Under the pieces are notes generated by a model. It ran no database searches and was not told the origin of the DNA. It was given only the letters and a program-made list of their open reading frames with translations. Of a DNA stretch of 64,000 bases, positions 56,732 through 64,000 are shown one piece after another. The translations under genes were made by a program, and so were the position numbers. Each line of letters begins with the position of its first letter. Position 1 is the first letter of the stretch. Source of the stretch: Aquimarina spongiae (GTDB lineage Bacteria > Bacteroidota > Bacteroidia > Flavobacteriales > Flavobacteriaceae); the NCBI RefSeq assembly GCF_900141785.1, contig NZ_FQYP01000007.1, positions 1-64,000 of the forward strand, in the 5' to 3' direction.

Positions 56732-57370
56732 ATGAAAAAACAAATCGATGCTTTTGCACAATTACTAATCGATCCAAAATCATTTTTTAAAAATGATTTG
56801 GAAACCAATGACAAGAATCTTTTTGCTATCGCAATGGTGGTGTTTTGCATTGGATACGGAATTGATCGAATGGATCGTCAATTGGTAAAACTTGATCTTA
56901 GAGGTACGCTTGACGAATTTGGATTCTTTAATACTTGGATTGGTTATTGGTCAATTTCAATAATTGGCGGAGCTATTGGTGGCTATATTCTATACTTGAT
57001 CGGGGGATGGTTTTACCATGTGCGCGTCAAATGGTCCAAAGGAAAAGGAGATTTGGACCATTCCCGAAGGCTTTACTTATTTTCGAACTTCTATTTATAT
57101 CTCAGCATAGCCTTAGTATCTGTTTGCGCTACTCTAATCTTATCCCGACCTTATGATCCATATGCAGAATTTAGTGTCTTTGATGGGATTACAGGGATCG
57201 TGGTTATTTTAGCAATTTTTTATACCATCTATATAAGCTTTTCTGGGGTTATGTCTACCACAGAAGCAGAGAGAACCAGAGCTGTAATTTGGTTCATCGT
57301 GCTACCTGCCTTCTTTTATATTGTTTCATTTAGTGCCTTGATCGCGCTTCTTGCTTTTGAATGGTTCTAA
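56732..57370 (+). CDS. Yip1-like membrane protein
   Basis: 212 residues with about five transmembrane helices (YWSISIIGGAIGGYILYLIG, FYLYLSIALVSVCATLIL, GIVVILAIFYTIYISF, FIVLPAFFYIVSFSALIALL). The N-terminal LLIDPKSFFKND is reminiscent of Yip1-domain proteins. Function unknown in bacteria. Preceded by the GTAACA promoter; a small frameshifted membrane gene follows 35 bp later. Confidence 0.75.
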   Translation: MKKQIDAFAQLLIDPKSFFKNDLETNDKNLFAIAMVVFCIGYGIDRMDRQLVKLDLRGTLDEFGFFNTWIGYWSISIIGGAIGGYILYLIGGWFYHVRVKWSKGKGDLDHSRRLYLFSNFYLYLSIALVSVCATLILSRPYDPYAEFSVFDGITGIVVILAIFYTIYISFSGVMSTTEAERTRAVIWFIVLPAFFYIVSFSALIALLAFEWF

Positions 57371-57405
57371 TAAACTGGAATCGACAATGAACTAAGAACT
57401 TAATC

Positions 57406-57754
57406 ATGTCATTATATTATAAGGAAAAAGAACTAAGTGCTGTCGAAGGAAAAATCAAAACCACAATTCAAGAGTCTGGATTTTTCGTTAAGAATATTTG
57501 GAAAGTTGTTGGCTTTGGGCTGTTTTTTTTCATTCTGGGCTCCTACTTATTCTGGAGGTGATGAATTAAGTGGGAAACGTTCGGCTATGGATATGTCCGA
57601 ACTAGGATATTTTGAACTTGTTATAATGACGGCACTAGTCTATGTTATTTTTTGCTTTCTTGCACGCTTTACCTGGAAATTTCAGGACAAGAAAAAATTA
57701 AAGAGATTAAGGAAAAGAAAGGGAGAATTAGAAAGAGAGATAAAACTGAATTAA
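57406..57754 (+). pseudogene. Frameshifted small membrane protein
   Basis: The frame from the ATG at 57406 codes SLYYKEKELSAVEGKIKTTI and a helix (VVGFGLFFFILGSYLFW) before a stop at 57559. The +1 frame after the T8 run (57523-57530) continues with YSGGDELSGKRSAMDMSELG, a second helix (YFELVIMTALVYVIFCFLA) and a basic tail to 57754. Removing one T joins them into one two-helix protein of about 115 residues. A call starting at GTG 57437 would use an out-of-frame N-terminus. Confidence 0.7.
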
Positions 57755-57893
57755 AAAAGTAATGCTAAAAAAACATACAAAAAGATAGTAAAGTCAATAA
57801 AAGTAACTAGTTTCAATACAACATACATGATCATAATTCACTAACAAATCAATAAAATACGCAGCATTCGTATTAGGCAATTAAAAAACAAAG

Positions 57894-57928
57894 TTCATCA
57901 CAGATTTACTACCTTAGTAACACATAGG
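57894..57928 (+). promoter_or_regulatory. Promoter-like segment shared with the 44.4-kb palindrome
   Basis: TTCAT-nn-CAGATTT-n-CTACCTTAGT-n-AC matches 44441-44475 at about 28 of 35 positions. TACCTTAG is close to the -7 consensus. It lies 93 bp before the DUF4174 start. Confidence 0.35.
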
Positions 57929-58020
57929 AGATATGAATTTCCAAAAACTTGCAATAAGTGATCTACAAATTGGGATATACCATGTTTAAATCTGTAACAC
58001 AAAAAATAAAAACGAATACA

Positions 58021-58461
58021 ATGCTAAGAGCTCAAACCATCTTGGTATTGATATTCTCCTTTTTTGTTGTAAATAGTTACGCACAAAATATAGAAAAGCA
58101 TCAATGGAGGAATAGAATATTAATCGTTAAAACACAAAATACAACATCAAAAAAGTATCAAAAACAATTGAAAGAATTTGTAAACGCCAATGACGAGCTC
58201 ATCGAAAGAAAATTGATACTCTATAAAATAACTAAGAATGATTTTACTCTAGCCAATTTTGAGAATAGTAAATGGAATGACTCAGGAAAACTATCAAAAG
58301 GATTTGCAGATAGTATTTTGAATAAACAAGAGGACTTTGAAATAATCTTAATAGGCTTAGATGGACAAACAAAACTACAACAGAGCGAAGTTCTAACAAA
58401 AGAAGAACTGTTCAAAACCATAGATGTTATGCCTATGAGACGGCACGAAATCAGGAACTAA
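58021..58461 (+). CDS. Secreted DUF4174 protein
   Basis: 146 residues from the ATG at 58021, chosen because it begins the signal peptide LRAQTILVLIFSFFVVNSYAQ; ATG 57958 is upstream in frame. The family pattern is HQWRNRILIVKT near the start and LIGLDGQTKLQQ, then FKTIDVMPMRRHEIR, at the end, typical of DUF4174, a thioredoxin-like fold without redox cysteines. Function unknown; periplasmic or extracellular. Confidence 0.85.
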   Translation: MLRAQTILVLIFSFFVVNSYAQNIEKHQWRNRILIVKTQNTTSKKYQKQLKEFVNANDELIERKLILYKITKNDFTLANFENSKWNDSGKLSKGFADSILNKQEDFEIILIGLDGQTKLQQSEVLTKEELFKTIDVMPMRRHEIRN

Positions 58462-58499
58462 AAAGCACATATCCTTACTAGGATCATTAGATGTAATTC

Positions 58500-58754
58500 A
58501 TGATTAAAAAAGAACATAAATTTTTGAAAACCCCAAACAAGAACTCTAATTCTATATTTGATCTTTTGGAAATGACCGGAAAAGTTGGGGAATTCCTTGT
58601 ATATCTTGTCCCCTATTTGATTCTTACCTCGATAGGTACATTGATCAAAATGACCTTTTTGACCTTGATTTCTTTGGCAACCTTTAATCAGTGGATCAAA
58701 CTAAAGAACTTATGGAATCGAAAATATATCAGCTCACAAATTGGTAATCCCTAG
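58500..58754 (+). CDS. Small membrane protein, unknown
   Basis: 84 residues with one or two hydrophobic helices (VGEFLVYLVPYLILTSIGTL and MTFLTLISLATF). Starts 38 bp after the DUF4174 gene. Coding is likely from the hydrophobic pattern but the family is not recognised. Confidence 0.55.
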   Translation: MIKKEHKFLKTPNKNSNSIFDLLEMTGKVGEFLVYLVPYLILTSIGTLIKMTFLTLISLATFNQWIKLKNLWNRKYISSQIGNP

Positions 58755-58972
58755 AATTGTATCCTATCTATTGTCTGTTTTATTTTAATGATAAGCTTAA
58801 CTTAACAACTAAAACTACCTGTAACAATATCCATAATTAATTGTGATTGTAATGTTAATTCGAATGGTTGTTTTATTCAATTAAAATATATTGTATCCTG
58901 AAAGGGAATCTTTGAGAAACCTGCAGCCACTATGCACAAAGTGTTTTTACCAATTCAAGAACAATAATTACC
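58755..58972. other. Intergenic region, nothing recognised
   Basis: 218 AT-rich bases without an ORF or clear promoter. It contains one GTAACAATAT at about 58819, but no ACCTA at the right spacing. Confidence 0.5.
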
Positions 58973-60217
58973 ATGCTAATACAAAAACGTACACTATTTG
59001 TTTTACTGCTGATATCACTGCATGCTTACACACAACAGTTTTCTGAAAAGACAGGTGTTATTAACAGCTTTGAAATAGCATCAAAACACTTAGCCGAAAA
59101 AAGAACTATAGAAATATACCTCCCTCCCAGTTATCAAAAATTAGAGGAAAAAAATTACCCGGTGATGTATGTCATGGACGGGCAAGAGTATTTTTTACAT
59201 CCGGTCGCATATCAAAGGATGTTACGATTCAAAGACAAATCCCCAGAATTTATTGTGGTGGGTATAAACACCGACAGAAAGAGAAGAAGAAAACTACTAT
59301 ATGAAGATGCTAACAAGTTCGGCAATTTTTTGATGGAGGAACTCATCCCCCACATAGATAAAAATTACAGAACATTAAAAGAGAAAGAACGTATATACTT
59401 TGGTTGGGAAATGTCTGGAGGTTTCGGACTAGAGATTTTAACGCGACATCAAAATGCCTTTAATGCCTTCTTTATAGCAAGTCCTACGCATATTACTGAA
59501 AATAGAATTAATGCCTTAAGTAAAAATATAGCAAACCATTCTTCTGACACCAAGTTTCTATATTTCTCTATAGCACCCGAAGAAACCTATATAGAACAAT
59601 CATTACATCAAACGGATAGTATTCTCAAAATCAAGAATCTTTCGAATATCGTGTGGAAAATTGATCATTTATCAGATGAAGATCATTACACTACACCTTT
59701 TCAAACTGTAAACAATGGTTTAAGGAACCATTTTCAGGACTATAACACCTTACGATTTTATACCCTCAAAGAATTTGATGATTTTGGGAGTTTAGAAAGT
59801 ATCAAAAAGTATTATCAACATCGAGGGAATCGTTATGGTATTTCTACAGACGTTCATAGAACTACAAAGCATTTCTTACTGTTTAATGCCATGAAAGAGA
59901 ACAATTTTGAGCGTTTCGAAGTATACGCCAAAGAGTTTAAAGAATACTTTGAAGACCCTACTTTGGAAATATGGGCCATTAGATTTGGAGATTATTTTGC
60001 CAAAAACGACAAAGATCAAGATGCTTTAAAAACTTATACTGCAGGATTGGCAAAATTCCCAGAATCAGCAGCAATTCATCATGCAGTTGGTCGGTTTTAT
60101 AAAGACAAAGGAGACCGATCAACAGCAAAGGCGCATTACACGAAGGCGATTGCGTATGCAGAAAAAAGTAAAGACTCAAATCTAGAGCAATATAAAACTG
60201 CCTTGGAGCAACTATAA
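58973..60217 (+). CDS. Secreted esterase-like alpha/beta hydrolase with TPR tail, nucleophile missing
   Basis: 414 residues with a signal peptide (RTLFVLLLISLHAYTQQ). The hydrolase part (25-270) resembles the esterase D/IroE group: RTIEIYLPPSY, YPVMYVMDGQEYF, FLMEELIPHIDKNYRT. Where the family has GHSxGG, this protein has GWEMSGG, so the catalytic Ser is replaced by Glu (or shifted two residues). A likely catalytic His remains in DEDHYTTP. The C-terminal 100 residues contain TPR-like helices (DQDALKTYTAGLAKFPESAA). It may be non-catalytic, a binding protein, or use an unusual nucleophile. Confidence 0.82.
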   Translation: MLIQKRTLFVLLLISLHAYTQQFSEKTGVINSFEIASKHLAEKRTIEIYLPPSYQKLEEKNYPVMYVMDGQEYFLHPVAYQRMLRFKDKSPEFIVVGINTDRKRRRKLLYEDANKFGNFLMEELIPHIDKNYRTLKEKERIYFGWEMSGGFGLEILTRHQNAFNAFFIASPTHITENRINALSKNIANHSSDTKFLYFSIAPEETYIEQSLHQTDSILKIKNLSNIVWKIDHLSDEDHYTTPFQTVNNGLRNHFQDYNTLRFYTLKEFDDFGSLESIKKYYQHRGNRYGISTDVHRTTKHFLLFNAMKENNFERFEVYAKEFKEYFEDPTLEIWAIRFGDYFAKNDKDQDALKTYTAGLAKFPESAAIHHAVGRFYKDKGDRSTAKAHYTKAIAYAEKSKDSNLEQYKTALEQL

Positions 60218-60260
60218 TTATAAATGATCACTGTTTTTGTCACAAAGTCATTGAAGTAAC

Positions 60261-60574
60261 ATGAAAACACGATTCACATTTTCGTTTGTATTAATCACTA
60301 TTTCAATTTTATGTTGCAGTTGCAAAGTAACGTCAACAAATGGCAAAACTCCATAGTGGGCACATAGAAAAACAACTCAATTGGAGTTAAAAGACTTCAT
60401 GAAAAATGTCATTTACCATGTAAAGATTTAGTTTTTACTTTTGTTTTGGAAGGATTATATTATTACAGTAGAGTTTACGTTGACGGAGATAAAATCATAG
60501 AATTAATGGCGATCTATGATAATCCAAACGAGTATCAAAATTTTAGGCAAGTCTATGAATCATTTGGAAAATGA
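60261..60574 (+). pseudogene. Disrupted small lipoprotein gene
   Basis: ATG at 60261 opens a good lipoprotein signal (RFTFSFVLITISILCCSC) but stops at 60354. A different frame from about 60335 carries KWQNSIVGT, an in-frame TAG at 60365, then KNNSIGVKRLHEKCHLPCKD, FVLEGLYYYSRVYVDGDK and IIELMAIYDNPNEYQNF to a TGA at 60572. One frameshift plus one nonsense codon separate the halves. Family unknown. Confidence 0.65.
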
Positions 60575-60592
60575 AAACTGTATTTTATATCT

Positions 60593-60600
60593 TACCTTTG
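60593..60600 (+). promoter_or_regulatory. Candidate -7 box
   Basis: TACCTTTG is a perfect TAnnTTTG match 25 bp before the ATG at 60626. Confidence 0.45.
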
Positions 60601-60625
60601 AAATAGCTATCTCCAATCGAGATGT

Positions 60626-61159
60626 ATGAATAAACTTCTTTTCTATATCACCATGCTCTCTGGCTGTATAACTTATGGTCAACAAAAGGAAATCTGGTGG
60701 AATAGAGATTTGATTGACAGTATACACTCCAAAAGACTTTGCACGGATTACCCTGGATTAACCAGATTAAAAAGTACTCAAGAGGCTTTTGAAGAATCCG
60801 AAGTAGTATTTACAGGAAAAGTCATCGAGATTATTCGAATAGAAAAAATGGAACCCTCTGATTATGGGTCTGGGCCAAATGGAGAATCCATACCACTCGA
60901 TTTTCAACCTACACAGCATTACTGGTACATTCTTGAACCGAATAGAGTTTTTAAAGGCAAGAAAAAGAAACGAATAAAAATTTATTCAAGAATCTTTAGC
61001 ACTATATCTCCTTTACTTTTTTTGGATAGAGAATATCTGATTTATGCCGTAAAGGGCGAGACTCAAAAATCACCTTATATTTATTGTAATGGAAACTCTA
61101 GTCATATACAATATGCCAAAAAGGATATTCTTGAGCTAGAGCAATTGAGTAAACAATAA
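60626..61159 (+). CDS. Secreted protein with NTR/TIMP-like pattern
   Basis: 177 residues with a signal peptide (NKLLFYITMLSGCITYGQQ). The pattern EESEVVFTGKVIEIIRIEK, then EPNRVFKGKKKKRIKIYS and REYLIYAVKGE, follows an OB-fold group in which a surface protein domain resembles tissue inhibitors of metalloproteinases. The usual second cysteine near the middle is absent. Function unknown. Confidence 0.65.
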   Translation: MNKLLFYITMLSGCITYGQQKEIWWNRDLIDSIHSKRLCTDYPGLTRLKSTQEAFEESEVVFTGKVIEIIRIEKMEPSDYGSGPNGESIPLDFQPTQHYWYILEPNRVFKGKKKKRIKIYSRIFSTISPLLFLDREYLIYAVKGETQKSPYIYCNGNSSHIQYAKKDILELEQLSKQ

Positions 61160-61166
61160 ACTTATA

Positions 61167-61766
61167 TTGAAAAAAAGCTTGAACGAATACGAAAACATAC
61201 TCACTAATATTAATAGATACGTTTCTTTAAATGAGGAAGACGAAAAACAATTTTGTGCAATTGTAAGAACAACAAAAGTTAGGCGCAGACAATTTATTGT
61301 CCAACCCGATTTTGTATGCTCACATCAGACTTACATATTAAAAGGTGCTTTTCGTAGCTATTTTGTTAATAATGAAGGAGTTGATCACACCATACAATTT
61401 GCTATAGAAGATTGGTTTATAAGTGATTTCAACAGTTATATTAATCAATCACCAGCCTCTTTATTTGTAGAGGCACTTGAAGACTCTATAGTTCAGCAAA
61501 TTTCATACACAGACGTTGAAAACTTGTGTCGCGCAAATCCAAAATTCGAACGATTCTTTAGACTAGTAGCTCAAAAATCATTCGCCTTTTCGCAAAGACG
61601 GGTATTGTCTAATCTGGGCAAAACTGCAGAAGAGCGCTATGTAGAATTCGAGAATTTGTACCCATCGATTGTAAAACGCGTTCCACAATATACTCTGGCT
61701 TCATACCTAGGAATGTCTCCCGAGTTTTTAAGTAAAATCCGGAAGCGTTTGATACAAAAATCTTGA
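61167..61766 (+). CDS. Crp/Fnr family transcriptional regulator
   Basis: 199 residues from a TTG start 7 bp after the previous stop. The N-terminal cyclic-nucleotide-binding-like barrel (VRRRQFIVQPDFVCSHQTYI, then KGAFRSYFVNNEGVDHTIQF) is followed by a C-terminal HTH (PQYTLASYLGMSPEFLSKIR). This subtype is common in Bacteroidota and usually does not bind cAMP. It is placed 98 bp before a peroxiredoxin-like gene, which it may regulate. Confidence 0.92.
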   Translation: MKKSLNEYENILTNINRYVSLNEEDEKQFCAIVRTTKVRRRQFIVQPDFVCSHQTYILKGAFRSYFVNNEGVDHTIQFAIEDWFISDFNSYINQSPASLFVEALEDSIVQQISYTDVENLCRANPKFERFFRLVAQKSFAFSQRRVLSNLGKTAEERYVEFENLYPSIVKRVPQYTLASYLGMSPEFLSKIRKRLIQKS

Positions 61767-61864
61767 ACTACTTCAAGAGAATTTCCTAATCCAGTTCATT
61801 TTTAAAGTTCCTATATCGCTACACCTTTGTATTGTCGATTTTGACATAATTAAAACAAAATAAG

Positions 61865-62524
61865 ATGAATACAAAAACAATTTCTTATCAAGAAGGATTA
61901 CAAGATTTGCGAAACAATTTAGGTACAATGCTTCCCAAAGAGGCGCTGGATGTATTTGACAAAGACGCAGTGCATTTGCAAGAGCACCATCAATCTATAC
62001 TAAAAGTACAAGCAGGTGACAAAGCTCCAGACTTTTCCCTTTCAAATGCTACTCTCAAAACAATAAAACTCTCAGATGTACTCAAAAAAGGAAAAGTAGT
62101 TCTTACTTTTTATAGAGGTTCTTGGTGTCCGTATTGTAATTTGCAATTATCTCACTATCAAAATTCACTTAATGAGATTCATGATTTGGGCGCACAATTG
62201 GTTGCTATCTCACCTCAAACCCCGGATGAATCTCTAAATATAAAAGAGAAAAACCAACTCAACTTTGAAGTTTTAAGTGATAATGGCAATATAGTAGCGA
62301 GAAAATACACCACTGTATTTACTAATGCTGATGCCCCGCTACAAACAATGACAGCACTCGGTTTTGATTTTGACGCTCATTATTCTGACGATTCGAGAGA
62401 ATTACCGGTTCCCGCTGTATTTGTTATCGAAAAGGACGCAACGATTTCCTTTGCAAAATCCCTGGGTGGCGATTATAGAAATCGTGTAGATGTTTCAGAA
62501 ATCATAAATGCATTAAAAAAGTAG
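61865..62524 (+). CDS. Peroxiredoxin-like (AhpC/TSA) protein
   Basis: 219 residues, with no signal. The thioredoxin fold carries the active site RGSWCPYCNLQ, in which CPYC corresponds to the peroxidatic region of the peroxiredoxin-like subfamily. The N-terminal helix region (QDLRNNLGTMLPKEALDVF) is typical of this group. It probably reduces hydroperoxides or disulphides in the cytoplasm. Confidence 0.92.
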   Translation: MNTKTISYQEGLQDLRNNLGTMLPKEALDVFDKDAVHLQEHHQSILKVQAGDKAPDFSLSNATLKTIKLSDVLKKGKVVLTFYRGSWCPYCNLQLSHYQNSLNEIHDLGAQLVAISPQTPDESLNIKEKNQLNFEVLSDNGNIVARKYTTVFTNADAPLQTMTALGFDFDAHYSDDSRELPVPAVFVIEKDATISFAKSLGGDYRNRVDVSEIINALKK

Positions 62525-62757
62525 ATCAAGGCGAACAGGGCAATCACAGAATCAGTAATGGACAAAGCTGGTTTTATGATTGCTCTATTTCATCAAAAAT
62601 CGCTAGAAGAATTATCACATAAAAACACCTTTTCACCAAAGCATATGAGCATTCGGATTCCATAATTTCTGATTTCAAGATCTACTCCTCCTGGTCAAAA
62701 CATTGTAACATATACAATAATCTTAAGACCTATTAAGTACACATAAAAGCTGACCAA
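62525..62757. other. Intergenic region holding promoter copy 4
   Basis: 233 bp without a gene; the only feature recognised is the GTAACA-type promoter at 62705-62732. Confidence 0.5.
62705..62732 (+). promoter_or_regulatory. ECF-type promoter, copy 4
   Basis: GTAACATATA, 13 bp, then ACCTA, ending 25 bp before the ATG at 62758. Confidence 0.6.
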
Positions 62758-63015
62758 ATGACTGAGGAAACAAAAAAAGAAGAATCAAAAAAACACAATG
62801 GATTGCATTGGCAAACCGAGGCAGACTCCGAGCTTAATTCTTCTGAGTGGATTGGAGCTATTCTTCGATATTTTTGGCATCTGAGAAGAAAAAAATTTGA
62901 CACTATTTACAACCCAAAACAGTTAAAAAAGAATGCAATAATAGGATGGTTATTTAAAATGACCATACTACTTACCATGATTTACATTGGATATCGATAT
63001 ATGAGTTCCATTTAA
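62758..63015 (+). CDS. Small single-helix membrane protein
   Basis: 85 residues. A charged N-terminus (TEETKKEESKKHNGLHWQTE) is followed by a positively charged stretch and one C-terminal helix (AIIGWLFKMTILLTMIYIGY). It has the shape of a tail-anchored envelope protein. Preceded at 25 bp by the GTAACA promoter. Function unknown. Confidence 0.65.
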   Translation: MTEETKKEESKKHNGLHWQTEADSELNSSEWIGAILRYFWHLRRKKFDTIYNPKQLKKNAIIGWLFKMTILLTMIYIGYRYMSSI

Positions 63016-63122
63016 AATCTTGTTATAACAGCCTACACAGCTCGTTGTTTCCAAATGTCATTACAATTTTATTACTTTGGTACTACCTGGATTTTAAACC
63101 ACCAATCCCCTAAACGTTAGAA

Positions 63123-63914
63123 ATGAATGACCCTAAAACAACATGGAAACCTGAACTATATAATGAAAAACATGCTTTCGTTTATCAATATGGAGAAGAC
63201 CTGATACAACTACTTGATCCAAAAAAAGATCAAAGAATTTTGGACCTGGGGTGTGGTTCTGGACAATTGACTTCCAAAATAAACGAATTTGCCAAAGAGA
63301 CGATTGGAATCGACAAATCTGCTGAAATGATTGCCGATGCCAAATCCAAGTTCCCTGACATTAAGTTTGAAATTGCAGACGCCAGTAATTTTGGATTCAG
63401 TGAAAAGTTTGATGCTATATTTTCGAACGCCACGCTGCATTGGGTAAAAGACTACAAAAATGCTATCCGCTGCATGTACGAAAATTTAAATCCTAACGGA
63501 AAAATTGTTTTGGAGTTTGGTGGCAAAGGAAATGTACAAACCATAGTCCACGCATTGCGAGACTCATTAAACAAAAGAGGTTACGTCAAACAATCCAATC
63601 TGGATTTGTGGTATTTCCCTTCGATCGGAGAGTATACTACTGCACTCGAATCCGCAGGATTTAGAGTTCTTTTTGCTCAACACTACGACAGGCCTACTGA
63701 GCTTGCTGACGAGCACTCTGGTATCAAAGACTGGCTTTCGATGTTTGCAGAAAGCTTTTTTACTGGAGTTGCAGAAAATCACATAGAAGAAATTAAAAAT
63801 GAAGTACAGGAAAATACCAAAAAACAATGTTTAATCAATCAGAAATGGTTTGCAGATTACAAAAGAATTAGAATAGTAGCTAGAAAGGAAAGCGGGTCTG
63901 ATGGCGATATATGA
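63123..63914 (+). CDS. SAM-dependent methyltransferase, trans-aconitate methyltransferase-like
   Basis: 263 residues. Motif I is ILDLGCGSGQLTSKI, motif II ends TIGIDKS, and the post-motif AIFSNATLHWVKDYKNAI is typical of the trans-aconitate 2-methyltransferase/Methyltransf_25 group. The substrate is uncertain. The ATG lies 6 bp after an AACGTTAG end, as for other cassette-like genes here. Confidence 0.88.
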   Translation: MNDPKTTWKPELYNEKHAFVYQYGEDLIQLLDPKKDQRILDLGCGSGQLTSKINEFAKETIGIDKSAEMIADAKSKFPDIKFEIADASNFGFSEKFDAIFSNATLHWVKDYKNAIRCMYENLNPNGKIVLEFGGKGNVQTIVHALRDSLNKRGYVKQSNLDLWYFPSIGEYTTALESAGFRVLFAQHYDRPTELADEHSGIKDWLSMFAESFFTGVAENHIEEIKNEVQENTKKQCLINQKWFADYKRIRIVARKESGSDGDI

Positions 63915-64000
63915 TGAAAACGTATTTCAAGTTGAATCAAATATATCATACATATAATTAATTATCCAATCCATACGTAGCTTATTTGGATGATAAGGTA

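Noticed and set aside
57437..57754. 105-residue protein starting at GTG 57437
   Set aside because: Its N-terminal 30 residues are an out-of-frame reading of a better N-terminus starting at 57406; treated as one frameshifted gene.
38924..64000. Phage, transposon or plasmid origin for the AT-rich half
   Set aside because: No integrase, transposase, terminase, replication or mobilisation gene was found; only spacer palindromes suggest mobility.

Overview
The window looks like chromosome from a marine, polysaccharide-degrading member of the Bacteroidota (Flavobacteriaceae, Aquimarina-like; the genus is an inference). The support is several huge secreted enzymes ending in type IX secretion (T9SS) sorting domains, PKD-rich linkers, an AT-rich genome, few Shine-Dalgarno sites, -7 boxes of the TAnnTTTG type, and a flavobacterial ruvC-hemW neighbourhood.

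Region 1 (1-29030, all minus strand) is a crystalline-polysaccharide degradation island of six secreted proteins. In transcription order from the right they are: a GH16 agarase-like enzyme with a ricin-type domain; a 2225-residue GH9-CBM3c-GH48 bifunctional cellulase; a GH5 endoglucanase; a 2321-residue protein joining beta-propellers, a two-haem cytochrome c region, Ig-like domains and CBM3; a GH5 mannanase with two CBM3; a GH5-CBM6-GH8 bifunctional enzyme; and, cut by the window edge, a DUF5060 glycosidase-like protein. At least five end in T9SS sorting domains. Four of them (GH5/GH8, cytochrome, GH5 and GH9/GH48) share a Cys-bracketed module of 126-128 residues, in six copies, that I cannot assign to a named family. 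No SusC/SusD pair is present, so this is not a classical polysaccharide utilisation locus. The set suggests surface-exposed or released enzymes that attack cellulose, mannan or xylan and agar together, plus a redox protein aimed at cellulose.

Region 2 (29031-38923, plus strand) starts with a divergent TPR/HTH regulator that may control the island. Housekeeping genes follow: a lipoprotein, ruvC, hemW (whose start is not a normal codon), a methyltransferase, a tightly packed operon (cyclase, DUF4260, DUF4230, GNAT, MmcQ/YjbR), and a membrane-anchored MutS-like ATPase.

Region 3 (38924-49368) is AT-richer and mostly plus strand. It holds small lipoproteins, membrane proteins and single-domain enzymes separated by palindromic spacers. 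Several spacers begin TAAC/CAAC and end AACGTTA just before the next start codon, which resembles an integron gene-cassette array. One gene is frameshifted.

Region 4 (49369-64000) opens with an ECF-type sigma factor and continues with small envelope genes, a CPBP protease, GNAT, YciI and SRPBCC proteins, an esterase-like protein lacking its nucleophile, a Crp/Fnr regulator, a peroxiredoxin and a methyltransferase. Four envelope genes share a GTAACAtttt-N13-ACyTA promoter placed 25-32 bp before their start codons, a plausible regulon of that sigma factor. Three genes here are broken. No tRNA, rRNA, CRISPR array, transposase or integrase was seen.
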